Shown here in pieces: positions 36,091 through 46,496 of a DNA stretch of 64,000 nucleotides (its first letter is position 1; every line of letters begins with the position of its first letter). The notes under the pieces are model-generated. The model had not been told where the DNA came from and made no database searches. It saw only the letters and a list, made by a program, of their open reading frames with translations. The stretch is from Chromatiales bacterium (lineage in GTDB: Bacteria; Pseudomonadota; Gammaproteobacteria; UBA6429; Thiohalophilaceae). The stretch lies in assembly GCA_027032075.1 (NCBI GenBank), contig JALVOC010000089.1:124001-188000 (forward strand), read 5' to 3'. The position numbers and the translations under genes are program-made.

Positions 36091-36386
36091 GCGTTCCGAA
36101 TACCAATACACTTGGGAAACGGAGCATCAGGGCCAGAGGTCTTTTACATGACCGTCAGCCGCAGGGCATGGATTGTTCCTGACAATCCTTATGCATTTCC
36201 GCCATCCCTGGCGGTCAGATGCGGCTGTCGAGCTTACTGGACGATGTACAGGATGTACAAGTGTCGTGGAGCACATGGATGTGCGGGAACGACTGTATTT
36301 ACAGCGAGTCATGTAAAAGACCTCTGGTCCTGATGCGAAACCAGAATCTGCCAATAATGTTAAATGATCTGGTATTCGGAACACTT
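36091..36386 (+). repeat. Dispersed repeat copy 2, interrupted by an inserted hairpin element
   Basis: Ends GCGTTCCGAATACC (36091-36104) and GGTATTCGGAACACTT (36371-36386) are the inverted termini of the family. The right part CCTGATGCGAAACCAGAATC (from 36329) continues TGCCAATAA and matches copy 3 at 43996-44075 in reverse. The middle is replaced by the element at 36124-36336. It fills the gap between rnfH and the converging bamE. Confidence 0.85.
36124..36336 (+). repeat. Hairpin-rich palindromic element with 29-nt inverted arms (copy C)
   Basis: Left arm 36124-36152 and right arm 36308-36336 are 29-nt inverted repeats with one mismatch (GCATCAGGGCC ... TTACATGAC). Between them is a series of small stem-loops: GATTGTTCCTGACAATC (36171-36187), CCGCCATCCCTGGCGG (36199-36214), GTACAGGATGTAC (36246-36258) and GCACATGGATGTGC (36271-36284). 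In reverse the core begins CGCTGTAAATAC, as in the element at 28618-28727 (CGCTGTGAATAC). The arms of the two elements are unrelated in sequence. Confidence 0.85.
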
Positions 36387-36388
36387 AT

Positions 36389-36742
36389 TTAGTTCAACTG
36401 GTGTGATTCCGTTTTTGTCTGTGGTGTTTTAGGCAGGGCACTGTCATCGATTTTAATCAACTTGTCGTTTTCAAAAAACAGTGTGAGATGTTGCGTACGC
36501 ATTGATTTGCCGCCCGGCTGAAAGGAATAGACATAGTCCCAGCGATCGGGATGGAAGGGATCCTTGATCAGCGGTGTACCGAGTAAAAATACCACCTGGC
36601 GGCGTGTCATACCGACACGCAGACTGTTAATATCCTCCGGATCGAGGGTATTTCCCTGCTGGATGTCGATTTTATAGGCGGAACATCCGCTGAGGAGCAG
36701 CAAAGCAGTGAATATCGGAAACGTAATGAGAATTTTTCGCAT
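36389..36742 (-). CDS. bamE: BamE outer-membrane assembly lipoprotein
   Basis: A 117-residue lipoprotein (SmpA/OmlA). Signal peptide with lipobox LSGC (Cys20), then the BamE core: YKIDIQQGNTLDPEDINSLR, VGMTRRQVVFLLGTPLIKDP and DRWDYVYSF. It is part of the BAM complex that inserts beta-barrels. The start at 36742 puts the Met right before the signal peptide. Divergent from fur with a 119-nt shared promoter region, a conserved gammaproteobacterial arrangement. The stop lies 2 nt from the repeat on its 3' side. Confidence 0.95.
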   Translation of the reverse strand: MRKILITFPIFTALLLLSGCSAYKIDIQQGNTLDPEDINSLRVGMTRRQVVFLLGTPLIKDPFHPDRWDYVYSFQPGGKSMRTQHLTLFFENDKLIKIDDSALPKTPQTKTESHQLN

Positions 36743-36861
36743 CTTGAGTATAATAATCAGGTATACTTGAACATAAACGGCAAATGGTAACCCAAGTTGC
36801 CTGAAGCATACAGTATTCTGCGATAAATACGGGGCATGTTGACAAAAACCGAAGGTACGCA

Positions 36862-37278
36862 ATGCAAAGCCAGGATCTTAAAAAAGCCGGCCTCAAGGCA
36901 ACCCTGCCGCGGGTGAAAATTCTTAACTTTCTGGAATCGAGCAAGGTGCGCCACATGAGCGCCGAGGACGTCTACAAAGCGATGCTGGAAAGCGGTGACG
37001 ATGTGGGGCTTGCGACGATCTACCGCGTTCTGACCCAGTTTGAGTCGGTTGGACTGGTGACACGGCATCATTTTGAGGAAGGGCATTCGGTATTCGAGCT
37101 GAATCTTGGTGAGCATCACGATCATATCGTGTGTATAAAATGCGGCCGCATCGATGAATTCTACGACGCCACCATTGAAAAACGCCAACGGGAAATCGCT
37201 GCGAAGAACGGCTTTGAAATGACGGATCATGCACTGTGCATCTACGGCGTGTGTCCTGATTGCCGGGATCAGAAATAA
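36862..37278 (+). CDS. fur: Fur, ferric uptake regulator
   Basis: A 138-residue Fur. The winged-helix N-terminus (LKKAGLKATLPRVKILNFLE; GLATIYRVLTQFE), the metal-site histidines (HHFEEGHSVFEL, GEHHDHIVC) and two CxxC zinc motifs (CIKCG, CPDC) are intact. With Fe(II) it represses iron-uptake genes. No obvious 19-bp Fur box is seen in the bamE-fur gap. The ATG at 36862 gives the usual length. Confidence 0.97.
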   Translation: MQSQDLKKAGLKATLPRVKILNFLESSKVRHMSAEDVYKAMLESGDDVGLATIYRVLTQFESVGLVTRHHFEEGHSVFELNLGEHHDHIVCIKCGRIDEFYDATIEKRQREIAAKNGFEMTDHALCIYGVCPDCRDQK

Positions 37279-37429
37279 CTGAGCGGAAAAGGCGATCGCT
37301 TGTGATTTAACGGATCAGAACCTCGTAACCTGGGGCAAGATCCCCCTCAGCAGAGACAAGGCGTGCCGGGAATATTTCATCTCCTGCGGCTGAAGGTTAC
37401 GCAGTGGTCATCTTTTTCACACAGCGGCT

Positions 37430-39145
37430 TCAGGAATGGCTGCGTCTTTTGGCGCGTTGTTCCCCGTTTCCTCCTTGTATTGCCCGCGCAATCATTTCTC
37501 TGGCGTGTGAGCGGGTTTGTGCGGTGATTTCGATGCCGCCGAGCATGCGCGCCAGTTCCTCGACCCTCTGTTCCTCAGCCAGCGGCTGAATCCGGCTGAC
37601 GGTATTGTCATGGCTGGCGGTTTTGCTCACCAGCAGATGGTGGTGGCCCAGGGCGGCAACCTGTGGCAAATGGGTGACGCATATCACCTGCCGGTGCGCG
37701 GTCAGGGTGCGCAACAGCTGGCCGACAATTTCCGCCACACGGCCGCCGATACCGACATCGACCTCGTCGAAAATCAGGGTGGGAATGCGGGAATTTTGTG
37801 CGGTGATCACCTGGATGGCCAGGCTGATACGTGAGAGTTCCCCGCCGGAGACTACCTTGGTCAGCGGTTTGAGTGGCTGTCCGGGGTTGGCGCTGACGAT
37901 GAATTCGACGCGCTCCATGCCTTGTGCGGAGGGACTGTCTGCCGCCAGGGGGTCGAGCCGGATATCGAAGCGTCCCCCTTCCATCCCCAGTGTCTGCATG
38001 CTGTCGGTGACCGCCTTTGCGAGAGTTTTCGCCGCTTTTTCACGGCTGCGGCTGAGTTTCGCCGCCTGTGACCGGTATGCCGCACCCGCTTTTTCCACCT
38101 CCTGCTGGAGCTGTTCGGCGCGCACATCCGCCTGTTCGAGCCCGCTCAGTTCCTGTTGTAACGCCGGCAGCAGCGCAGGCAGCTCCTCGGCGCTGATCCT
38201 GTGCTTGCGGGAGAGGTCCTGAATACTGGCCAGGCGCTGCTCCACGCTCTCCAGGCGCACAGGATCCAGTTCCAGGCTGTCCAGGTAGTGGCGCAGCTCG
38301 CCGGCGGCTTCATCGGCCTGGATCGCCGCAGTCTCCAGCAGTTCGGCCACACTCTCCAGCGCCGGATCGGTTCCGGCCAGTTGCCGGATGTCGGTGGTGC
38401 ACTGATGCAGCCGTGCGGTGATCGCGCTCTGTTCCTCGTTTTCAAGTTGCTGCAGCACCTGGTGACTGGATTGCAGCAGACGGCTGGCATTGGCCAGCCG
38501 CTGATGCTCGTTCTCCAGCTCCACCAGTTCGCCCTCCTCCAGGGCGAGCGCCTCCAGTTCCTGGACCTGGTAGCGCAGTAATTCCAGCCGGGCATCACGA
38601 TCCGAGGCCGCCTGCCTCAGCTGGGCCAGCGTGGCCTGTTTTTCCTGCCACTGTTGATACAGCGAGTCGAGCTCGCTCAACAGTTCACCGTGGCCTGCGT
38701 AATCGTCCAGTAACTGCCGTTGGTTGTCGCGCCGTAACAGCGACTGATGCTCATGCTGGCCGTGCAGATCAACCAGCATCTCCCCCAACTCCCGCAGGTT
38801 CTGAGCCGGGACCGGTTTGCCGTTGATGAAGGCACGTGAAGGGCCGTTGGTGCTGATGACGCGGCGAATGATGCATTCATTGGCGCTTTCCAGCGCATGC
38901 GCGGCGAGCCATGCTTCGGCCTCGCTGCCCTCGGCTGTTTGAAAAGTCACGCTGATCTCTGCCTTGTCGGCGCCGTGGCGGATGACCGAGGTGTCGGCCC
39001 GGTCTCCCAGCGCCAGGTTGAGTGCATCCAGCAGGATGGATTTGCCCGCCCCGGTTTCGCCGGTGAGGACGGTGAGGCCGGCTTCCAGCTCGAGGTCGAG
39101 CTGTTCGACAATGGCGAAGTTCCAGATGTGGATGTGGGTCAGCAT
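37430..39145 (-). CDS. recN: RecN, SMC-like DNA repair protein
   Basis: A 571-residue SMC-family ATPase. N-terminal Walker A is GETGAGKSILLDAL. A central coiled-coil region (about 150-370) is followed by the C-terminal signature and Walker B (VVSGGELSRISLAIQVITA; PTLIFDEVDVGIGG). It acts in double-strand break repair. Transcribed away from fur, 9 nt downstream of nadK, so the two are probably co-transcribed. I saw no LexA box before nadK/recN, but did not search exhaustively. Confidence 0.96.
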   Translation of the reverse strand: MLTHIHIWNFAIVEQLDLELEAGLTVLTGETGAGKSILLDALNLALGDRADTSVIRHGADKAEISVTFQTAEGSEAEAWLAAHALESANECIIRRVISTNGPSRAFINGKPVPAQNLRELGEMLVDLHGQHEHQSLLRRDNQRQLLDDYAGHGELLSELDSLYQQWQEKQATLAQLRQAASDRDARLELLRYQVQELEALALEEGELVELENEHQRLANASRLLQSSHQVLQQLENEEQSAITARLHQCTTDIRQLAGTDPALESVAELLETAAIQADEAAGELRHYLDSLELDPVRLESVEQRLASIQDLSRKHRISAEELPALLPALQQELSGLEQADVRAEQLQQEVEKAGAAYRSQAAKLSRSREKAAKTLAKAVTDSMQTLGMEGGRFDIRLDPLAADSPSAQGMERVEFIVSANPGQPLKPLTKVVSGGELSRISLAIQVITAQNSRIPTLIFDEVDVGIGGRVAEIVGQLLRTLTAHRQVICVTHLPQVAALGHHHLLVSKTASHDNTVSRIQPLAEEQRVEELARMLGGIEITAQTRSHAREMIARAIQGGNGEQRAKRRSHS

Positions 39146-39154
39146 CGGCTATCC

Positions 39155-40036
39155 CTATAACTGTCCGCCCCAATGGAGTTTGGCGCGGAGAATTTCATAG
39201 TGATTGTGTTTGTAGGGATGTATCAGCCGCACACAGCGGTCCTTTTTGCGGATCTGGATCCTGTCGCCCGAGACCACCCCCAGATTGATTTGGCCGTCGC
39301 AGGTGACCTGGGCATGGGAAAGGGGCCCTTCCTTGACGTAGATTTCGATCTCACTGCCGCCATCGATAACGATGGGGCGGTAGCTCATGCTGTGCGGGCA
39401 GATAGGAACGATGATCATCGCATCCATGTCGGGATCCAGGATCGGGCCGCCGCTGGAAAGGGCATAGGCGGTGGAGCCGGTGGGGGTGGAAATGATCAGG
39501 CCATCGGAGCGCATGCTGTTGAGAAACCTGCCATTGATAAAGGTCTCGGTTTCTATCATGCGCGCCACCTCCCATTTGTGTACCACCACATCGTTGAAAG
39601 CATCACTGACACTGTTCGTGCCGTCGCTGTGGTGTTGTACCGTGGTAGTGAGCAGAATGCGGTGTTCTTCGTCAAAGCTGCCGTCGAGGATTTCGTTTAT
39701 CCGCAGCTCCATTTCGGCAGGTGAGATGTCCACCAGAAAGCCGAGCCGGCCGAGATTGATGCCAAGGATGGGCACGTTGTTGTCGACCATGTTGCGGGCT
39801 GCGTTCAGCAAGGTGCCGTCGCCACCGATAACGATGGCAAGATCACTGTGCTCACGGATTTCGTCCAGTGTGACGATCGGCAGGCCGTGATTTTCAATGG
39901 CGGCGGCAGTGTGTTCCTCCAGGCTCACTTCACAGCCACGTTTTTGCAGAATGTGGCTGAGTTCCATCACCGTGTCCCCGATGCCGGGATCGCCGTATTT
40001 ACTGATCAGACTGATGCGATTGAAGGCATTGTCCAT
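39155..40036 (-). CDS. nadK: NAD kinase
   Basis: A 293-residue ATP-NAD kinase with the catalytic GGDGT motif (LAIVIGGDGTLLNAAR), the NE/D-type substrate segment (INLGRLGFLVDI) and the glycine-rich STPTGSTAYALSSGGPI. It phosphorylates NAD to NADP in the cytoplasm. Divergent from hrcA and upstream of recN, the conserved gammaproteobacterial order. Confidence 0.97.
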   Translation of the reverse strand: MDNAFNRISLISKYGDPGIGDTVMELSHILQKRGCEVSLEEHTAAAIENHGLPIVTLDEIREHSDLAIVIGGDGTLLNAARNMVDNNVPILGINLGRLGFLVDISPAEMELRINEILDGSFDEEHRILLTTTVQHHSDGTNSVSDAFNDVVVHKWEVARMIETETFINGRFLNSMRSDGLIISTPTGSTAYALSSGGPILDPDMDAMIIVPICPHSMSYRPIVIDGGSEIEIYVKEGPLSHAQVTCDGQINLGVVSGDRIQIRKKDRCVRLIHPYKHNHYEILRAKLHWGGQL

Positions 40037-40103
40037 GCAAAATTCCCAAAGATGACAAAAACTTACAGCATATCGTGTTTTTCATGGCGGTTTGCCGTGC
40101 AGC

Positions 40104-40133
40104 TTGACAGCAACCGCTCTGAATTGCTACTTT
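40104..40133 (+). promoter_or_regulatory. Candidate sigma-70 promoter of the hrcA operon
   Basis: TTGACA at 40104-40109 and TACTTT at 40128-40133 with 18-nt spacing predict initiation at about 40140, right at the start of the CIRCE operator. That placement supports repression by HrcA. Confidence 0.6.
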
Positions 40134-40140
40134 TCATTGA

Positions 40141-40167
40141 TTAGCACTCGTTGCACTTGAGTGCTAA
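40141..40167 (+). promoter_or_regulatory. CIRCE operator (HrcA binding site)
   Basis: TTAGCACTC (40141-40149), a 9-nt spacer, and GAGTGCTAA (40159-40167) form a perfect CIRCE inverted repeat, 45 nt before hrcA. It is the HrcA operator for hrcA-grpE-dnaK. Confidence 0.97.
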
Positions 40168-40212
40168 TTTTTTATCTTAACCCGGGATGATTGTTCGAGT
40201 TCAGGTTCTATC

Positions 40213-41247
40213 GTGTCAAACACCCCCATTATAAATGATCGTGCGGAAGCGCTGCTAAAAACATTGGTCGAGCGCTATATCCATGACGGCCAGCCGGTGG
40301 GATCCCGCACCCTGGCACGTGATTCGGGTATGTCACTGAGTCCGGCCACGATCCGTAATGTCATGGCGGATCTCGAGGATCTCGGCCTGGTAAAATCCCC
40401 GCACACATCAGCAGGGCGTGTCCCGACGGTGCAGGGGTACCGTCTGTTTGTGGATCGCTTGCTCACCGTCAAACCGTTGCAGCGTAATCTCGTTGAACAG
40501 CTCAAGCTGAAAATAGACACCGAGGATCAGGAATCCATCATTGATTCGGCCTCTTCGCTGTTGTCCGAAATCACCAAGATGGCCGGCGTCGTCATGCTGC
40601 CGCGGCGTGGCACCGTGGTATTGCAGCATATTGAATTTCTGCCTCTTTCCGCCAACAGTATTCTGGTGATTCTGGTGATCAATAACCAGGAGGTGCAAAA
40701 TCGCGTCATCCAGACCAAGCGCACATATTCAGCGGAGGAACTGCATCAGGTCGCCAATTATCTCAATGCCGAATTTGCCGGCAAGGAGCTGAGCACGATT
40801 CGCCAGGGGATACTGGACAGCCTGCAGAAGACCCGTGACGACATGCGCACCCTGATGCAGACCGCGGTGGAGATGGCCGACAGGATCGTCAAGACGAGCC
40901 AGTCCGCAGATTGTGTGCTGGCAGGGGAAACCAACCTGATGAACTATGCGGACATGGCTGACATGGAAAAACTGCGTCAGTTATTCGAGTCATTCAACAC
41001 CAAACACGATATCCTGCATATTCTTGATCACTCCATCCAGGCCGAAGGCATGCAGATTTTCATCGGCGAGGAATCCGGCTACACGGCTTTTGATGATTGT
41101 TCCGTGGTGACGGCGCCCTACAAGGCCGGTGATGAGATAGTGGGTGTGCTGGGGGTTATCGGCCCGACCCGCATGGCCTATGACCGGGTGATCCCGGTCG
41201 TGGATGTGACCGCAAAAATTCTCGGCTCCTTCTTGAGCTCGGAATAA
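40213..41247 (+). CDS. hrcA: HrcA, heat-shock repressor
   Basis: A 344-residue repressor with a GTG start. It has an N-terminal winged helix ([39 protein letters not shown] then [10 protein letters not shown]) followed by the GAF-like inserted dimerisation domain and the C-terminal [17 protein letters not shown]. It binds the CIRCE just upstream and needs GroEL for activity in known systems. HrcA/CIRCE is missing from enterics and marks deeper gammaproteobacterial lineages. Confidence 0.96.
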   Translation: MSNTPIINDRAEALLKTLVERYIHDGQPVGSRTLARDSGMSLSPATIRNVMADLEDLGLVKSPHTSAGRVPTVQGYRLFVDRLLTVKPLQRNLVEQLKLKIDTEDQESIIDSASSLLSEITKMAGVVMLPRRGTVVLQHIEFLPLSANSILVILVINNQEVQNRVIQTKRTYSAEELHQVANYLNAEFAGKELSTIRQGILDSLQKTRDDMRTLMQTAVEMADRIVKTSQSADCVLAGETNLMNYADMADMEKLRQLFESFNTKHDILHILDHSIQAEGMQIFIGEESGYTAFDDCSVVTAPYKAGDEIVGVLGVIGPTRMAYDRVIPVVDVTAKILGSFLSSE

Positions 41248-41300
41248 TTGTCCCCATTTTGATAGGTACCGAAACCGATTTACCAACATCTGGAGTAGCA

Positions 41301-41909
41301 ATGAGCAATAACGACGTCTCACCGGAAAACGCAGACGAACTGAAACAGGTCGAAGAACAGGCCGATCCCGAAGAGCAGCAGGAAGAGGATCTGGCGGCAA
41401 AACTGCAGGCCGCGGAAGAAAAAGCCCAGGAGTACCTGGATCAACTGCTGCGCACCAAAGCCGAGATGGAGAACCTTCGGCGCCGCCACGAGCGGGAGCT
41501 GGAGAATGCCCACAAGTATGCCCTGGAGCGGTTTGCCCAGGAGCTGCTGCCGGTTATCGACAGCCTGGAAATGGGGGTGGAAGCGGCCTCTGCCGAGGGC
41601 GCAACCCTGGAGAAGGTGCGTGAAGGTACCGAGCTGACCCTGAAAATGCTGCTCTCGGCAATCGATAAATTCGGCATCAAGGCGGTGCATCCGGAAGGGG
41701 AGCCCTTCAATCCGGAGTATCACCAGGCAATGTCGATGCTGGAATCCCCCAAACATGCGCCCAACACAGTGATGAACGTGATGCAGAAGGGATACACCCT
41801 GAATGAGAGGCTGATCCGGCCCGCCATGGTTGTGGTGGCCAAGTCACCAAAGCCGGAAGAGGAAGAGGGGGAGGAAAACAAGGGCGCAAATATCGACGAA
41901 AAGGCTTGA
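41301..41909 (+). CDS. grpE: GrpE, DnaK nucleotide-exchange factor
   Basis: A 202-residue GrpE. An acidic, Gln/Glu-rich N-terminus, a long dimerisation helix (about 45-105, [20 protein letters not shown]) and the C-terminal beta domain ([20 protein letters not shown]) are all present. The start is ATG 41301 with GGAG 5 nt upstream; the in-frame ATG at 41259 is too far from a ribosome site. It releases ADP from DnaK. Confidence 0.95.
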   Translation: MSNNDVSPENADELKQVEEQADPEEQQEEDLAAKLQAAEEKAQEYLDQLLRTKAEMENLRRRHERELENAHKYALERFAQELLPVIDSLEMGVEAASAEGATLEKVREGTELTLKMLLSAIDKFGIKAVHPEGEPFNPEYHQAMSMLESPKHAPNTVMNVMQKGYTLNERLIRPAMVVVAKSPKPEEEEGEENKGANIDEKA

Positions 41910-41985
41910 ACTGCCTGGTATGAGCCCCATAAAAGTAGTAATTCGGAATTTAATCGTTAAACACCCTTAGCGGAGAACAATAGCA

Positions 41986-43911
41986 ATGGGAAAAATTATT
42001 GGAATAGACCTTGGTACCACCAACTCCTGCGTTGCCGTAATGGAAAATGGTAAACCCAAGGTTATCGAAAACAGTGAAGGGGACCGCACCACTCCTTCTG
42101 TTGTGGCATTTACCAATGAGGGCGAAGTGTTGGTGGGACAGCCGGCCAAACGCCAGGCGGTAACCAACCCGGAAAGAACCCTGTTTGCCATCAAGCGTCT
42201 GATCGGGCGTCGTTATGAAGACGAAGAGGTCCAGAAGGACATCAAAATGGTGCCCTACAAAATTGTCAAAGCGGACAATGGTGACGCCTGGGTCGAAGTG
42301 AATGGCAAAAAAATGGCGCCACCGGAAATTTCCGCGCGGGTGCTGCAGAAAATGAAAAAGACCGCCGAAGACTACCTCGGTGAGGAAGTCACTGAAGCGG
42401 TGATCACCGTTCCGGCCTACTTTAATGATTCCCAGCGTCAGGCCACCAAGGATGCAGGCAAAATTGCCGGCCTGGAGGTGAAGCGCATAATCAACGAGCC
42501 GACCGCCGCCGCCTTGGCGTTTGGGATGGACAAAAAGGAAGGTGACCGCAAAATCGCTGTTTATGACCTGGGTGGCGGAACTTTCGACATCTCCATCATC
42601 GAAATTGCCGATATCGACGGTGAGCACCAGATCGAGGTGTTGTCCACCAATGGTGATACCTTCCTCGGTGGGGAAGACTTCGACCTGCGCCTGATCGATT
42701 ATCTGGTAGAGGAATTCAAGAAAGATCAGGGTATCGATCTGCGTAACGATCCGCTGGCACTGCAGCGTCTCAAGGAGGCGGCGGAAAAAGCCAAGATCGA
42801 ACTCTCTTCTGCCCAGCAGACAGAGGTCAACCTGCCGTACATCACTGCTGATGCCACCGGTCCGAAGCACATGAACATCAAGATCACCCGTGCCAAACTG
42901 GAATCACTGGTGGATGATCTGATCGCCCGTTCCATCGAGCCATGCAAACTGGCGCTGAAGGATGCCGGCCTTTCCGCATCGGAAATCAATGATGTGATCC
43001 TGGTGGGTGGTCAGACCCGCATGCCCAAAGTGCAGGAAGTGGTAAAGGATTTCTTTGGCAAGGAACCCCGTAAGGACGTGAACCCGGATGAAGCGGTTGC
43101 CGTGGGTGCAGCCATCCAGGGTGGCGTGCTCGGCGGTGAAGTCAAGGACGTTCTGCTGCTCGATGTGACCCCGCTGTCACTGGGTATCGAAACCCTCGGC
43201 GGTGTCATGACCAAGCTGATCGAAAAGAACACCACCATCCCGACCAAGGCGACCCAGGTGTTCTCCACCGCCGATGATAACCAGACAGCGGTGACCGTGC
43301 ATGTATTGCAGGGTGAGCGTGAACGTGCCGACGCCAACAAGTCCCTCGGCCGTTTCGATCTCACAGACATTCCGCCTGCACCCCGCGGCATGCCGCAGAT
43401 CGAAGTGAGCTTCGACATCGATGCCAACGGTATTCTCAATGTTTCAGCCAAGGACAAGGCCACCGGCAAGGAACAGTCGATTGTCATCAAGGCATCCAGT
43501 GGCTTGTCGGATGAAGAAGTTGAAAAGATGGTCAAGGATGCCGAGGCCCACGCCGAGGAAGACAAGAAATTCCACGAGCTGGTTGCCGCACGCAATCAGG
43601 CGGACACCCTCATCCATGCCACGCGCAAGTCGGTCGAGGAAATGGGTGACAAGCTGGAAGCCGACGAAAAAGCCAGGATTGAGGCTGCGGCAAAAGATCT
43701 GGAAGAAGCCATCAAGGGTGATGATCTTGCCGAAATCGAAGCCAAGACCAAGGCATTGTCCGAGGCCTCGGCCAAGATGGCGGAAAAAATGTACGCCGAG
43801 CAGTCCCAGCAGGCGGGTGCGGCTGAGACGGCAGGTGCGGAGAATACAGCTGCCGGCAAGGATGATGATGTTGTCGATGCCGAGTTTGAAGAGGTGAATG
43901 ACAAAAAATAA
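41986..43911 (+). CDS. dnaK: DnaK, Hsp70 chaperone
   Basis: A 641-residue Hsp70. The ATPase domain ([44 protein letters not shown]), the linker ([14 protein letters not shown]), the substrate-binding domain and a lidded C-terminus ending in [15 protein letters not shown] are complete. Transcribed with hrcA-grpE under CIRCE control. dnaJ is separated by about 290 nt that contain a repeat and a strong hairpin. Confidence 0.98.
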   Translation: MGKIIGIDLGTTNSCVAVMENGKPKVIENSEGDRTTPSVVAFTNEGEVLVGQPAKRQAVTNPERTLFAIKRLIGRRYEDEEVQKDIKMVPYKIVKADNGDAWVEVNGKKMAPPEISARVLQKMKKTAEDYLGEEVTEAVITVPAYFNDSQRQATKDAGKIAGLEVKRIINEPTAAALAFGMDKKEGDRKIAVYDLGGGTFDISIIEIADIDGEHQIEVLSTNGDTFLGGEDFDLRLIDYLVEEFKKDQGIDLRNDPLALQRLKEAAEKAKIELSSAQQTEVNLPYITADATGPKHMNIKITRAKLESLVDDLIARSIEPCKLALKDAGLSASEINDVILVGGQTRMPKVQEVVKDFFGKEPRKDVNPDEAVAVGAAIQGGVLGGEVKDVLLLDVTPLSLGIETLGGVMTKLIEKNTTIPTKATQVFSTADDNQTAVTVHVLQGERERADANKSLGRFDLTDIPPAPRGMPQIEVSFDIDANGILNVSAKDKATGKEQSIVIKASSGLSDEEVEKMVKDAEAHAEEDKKFHELVAARNQADTLIHATRKSVEEMGDKLEADEKARIEAAAKDLEEAIKGDDLAEIEAKTKALSEASAKMAEKMYAEQSQQAGAAETAGAENTAAGKDDDVVDAEFEEVNDKK

Positions 43912-43995
43912 GTTGCTGGTGGCGTGAGTGTTCCGAGGAGGTTCAGCTTGAAGAGGTATCCTTGAGAATTGACCGCGCATGAACCGCTAAATTAA

Positions 43996-44075
43996 ACGTT
44001 CCGGATACCAGGCCATTTATTGGCAGATTCTGGTTTCGCATCAGGGGCTTAAGTGGAGCGGTAGTCGGAACACTT
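43996..44075 (+). repeat. Dispersed repeat copy 3 (dnaK-dnaJ gap)
   Basis: Inverted ends ACGTTCCGGATACC (43996-44009) and GGTAGTCGGAACACTT (44060-44075) enclose TTGGCAGATTCTGGTTTCGC followed by ATCAGGGG, the full-length uninterrupted form of the family. A further half-site AGTGTTCCGA is at 43927-43936. Confidence 0.85.
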
Positions 44076-44095
44076 GTTTAGTGACAAAAACACGA

Positions 44096-44126
44096 AGCCG
44101 CATACAGCTTTTGGTTGTATGCGGCT
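44096..44126 (+). terminator. Strong hairpin between dnaK and dnaJ
   Basis: AGCCGCATACA (44096-44106) pairs perfectly with TGTATGCGGCT (44116-44126) around a 9-nt loop; partial pairing continues outward (ACAC/GTGT). The following CTGTGTTGTTTC is only moderately T-rich, so it may be a terminator, attenuator or mRNA stabiliser that partly uncouples dnaJ from dnaK. Confidence 0.6.
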
Positions 44127-44204
44127 CTGTGTTGTTTCAAAGATGTGCAGTAAACAGTGTTGCCGTGAGGTTGATGGTAGCACCTAACGAGTTATTGATT
44201 GGCT

Positions 44205-45350
44205 ATGTCGAAAAGAGATTACTACGAAATTCTGGGCGTAACGAAAAATGCCAGCGAAGCCGAAATAAAAAAGGCATTCAAACGACTGGCAATGAAATAC
44301 CACCCGGATCGAAATCCCGAAAACAAGGAAGCAGAAGAAAAATTCAAGGAGGCCAAGGAGGCGCACGACGTTCTTACCGATGCGCAAAAACGCGCAGCCT
44401 ATGATCAATTCGGTCATGCGGGTGTTGATCCCTCAGCGGCTGCGGGAGCGGGTGGTGCCGGCTTTGGTGGCGCCAGCTTCAGCGACATATTCGGTGATGT
44501 TTTCGGCGATATCTTTGGCGGTGGTGGCGGCGGTGGCCGCTCCGGCCAACGTGTCTACCGCGGAGCGGATCTGCGCTACAACCTGGAGTTGTCGCTGGAA
44601 GAAGCGGTACGCGGCACCACGGTGAACATCCGGATCCCCTCACACGTGGAATGCGATGAGTGTGGCGGCAGCGGCGCACAGAAAGGCACCACTCCGGTGA
44701 CATGCACCACCTGTGGCGGGCATGGCCAGGTGCGCATGCAACAGGGTTTCTTTTCCCTGCAACAGACCTGTCCCCGCTGCCACGGCAGCGGCAAAATCAT
44801 CGAAACCCCCTGCAAGAAATGTTATGGCCAGGGGCGGGTGGAAAAACAGAAAACCCTCTCTGTCAAGGTTCCGGCAGGGGTGGACAGCGGCGATCGTATC
44901 CGCCTTGCGGGCGAAGGTGAGGTGGGTGAGAATGGCGGTCCACCGGGTGATTTGTACGTGCACGTCAACGTCCGCCCGCATAACATTTTCGAACGGGACG
45001 GCAACGACCTTTACTGCGAGGTTCCAATCAGCGTGGTTACTGCCAGCCTCGGGGGTGAACTTGACGTACCCACCCTGGACGGCCGGGTAAAACTGAAGAT
45101 CCCCGCCGAAAGCCAATCAGGCAAAATGTTCCGTCTGCGCGGTAAAGGGGTTAAATCTGTCCGCGGCCATAATGTGGGTGATCTGATCTGCCGTATCGTG
45201 GTGGAGACCCCGGTCAACCTGACGAAGAAGCAGAAAGAACTGCTGCGGGAATTCGAGGCTTCCATGACCGAAGACAGCGTCAACCACAGTCCACGGGCGG
45301 CAGGTTGGCTGGACGGTGTGAAGAAATTCTTTGAGGATATGAAGTCGTAG
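44205..45350 (+). CDS. dnaJ: DnaJ, Hsp40 co-chaperone
   Basis: A 381-residue type I J-protein. The J domain has the HPD motif ([20 protein letters not shown]). A Gly/Phe region follows ([20 protein letters not shown]), then four zinc-finger repeats ([32 protein letters not shown]) and the C-terminal substrate domains. It stimulates the DnaK ATPase. ATG 44205 is preferred over the in-frame TTG at 44199, and no strong Shine-Dalgarno is visible. Confidence 0.97.
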   Translation: MSKRDYYEILGVTKNASEAEIKKAFKRLAMKYHPDRNPENKEAEEKFKEAKEAHDVLTDAQKRAAYDQFGHAGVDPSAAAGAGGAGFGGASFSDIFGDVFGDIFGGGGGGGRSGQRVYRGADLRYNLELSLEEAVRGTTVNIRIPSHVECDECGGSGAQKGTTPVTCTTCGGHGQVRMQQGFFSLQQTCPRCHGSGKIIETPCKKCYGQGRVEKQKTLSVKVPAGVDSGDRIRLAGEGEVGENGGPPGDLYVHVNVRPHNIFERDGNDLYCEVPISVVTASLGGELDVPTLDGRVKLKIPAESQSGKMFRLRGKGVKSVRGHNVGDLICRIVVETPVNLTKKQKELLREFEASMTEDSVNHSPRAAGWLDGVKKFFEDMKS

Positions 45351-45360
45351 TAGTTCAGAG

Positions 45361-45455
45361 TAAAGATACAAGATAAAAGGGCTCCTTCACTGCTTCCTTG
45401 TATCTTGTGTCTTTTCTCTTGTATCTTTTATCTTTGTTCATCTTTTCTCTGCATT
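45361..45455 (+). repeat. TTGTATCTT-rich repeat before dapB
   Basis: AAGATACAAG at 45363-45372 is inverted relative to CTTGTATCTT at 45397-45406 and 45418-45427, with CTTTTCTC/TTTATCTTT filler between. The left and right parts can fold into a long A/T-rich hairpin. The same words occur at 60484-60545 before rlmE. It fills the dnaJ-dapB gap. Confidence 0.75.
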
Positions 45456-45460
45456 TATAG

Positions 45461-46276
<816 letters not shown>

Positions 46277-46496
46277 AATAGCGCGTCAGGCTGACGCCGG
46301 AGCGTAACGGCACCCTTCCGATTCCTTTCCAGAATTTTATTCTTCTGTGGGCATACCGCCGGGCGCAAAACCGCCTGCTATGCCCTTATTTTTCTACATT
46401 TTTCTAAAACTTTCCCTGTTTACTCCGATAACAGTTTATAGCCGGGCGCATCAACTCCTGGTCCCGGGATGTAAACAAACTGGCGACACCGAAAAT

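Noticed and set aside
36127-36384. 85-codon minus-strand frame between rnfH and bamE
   Set aside because: Lies wholly in the nested palindromic repeats, which also explain the mirrored plus-strand frame.
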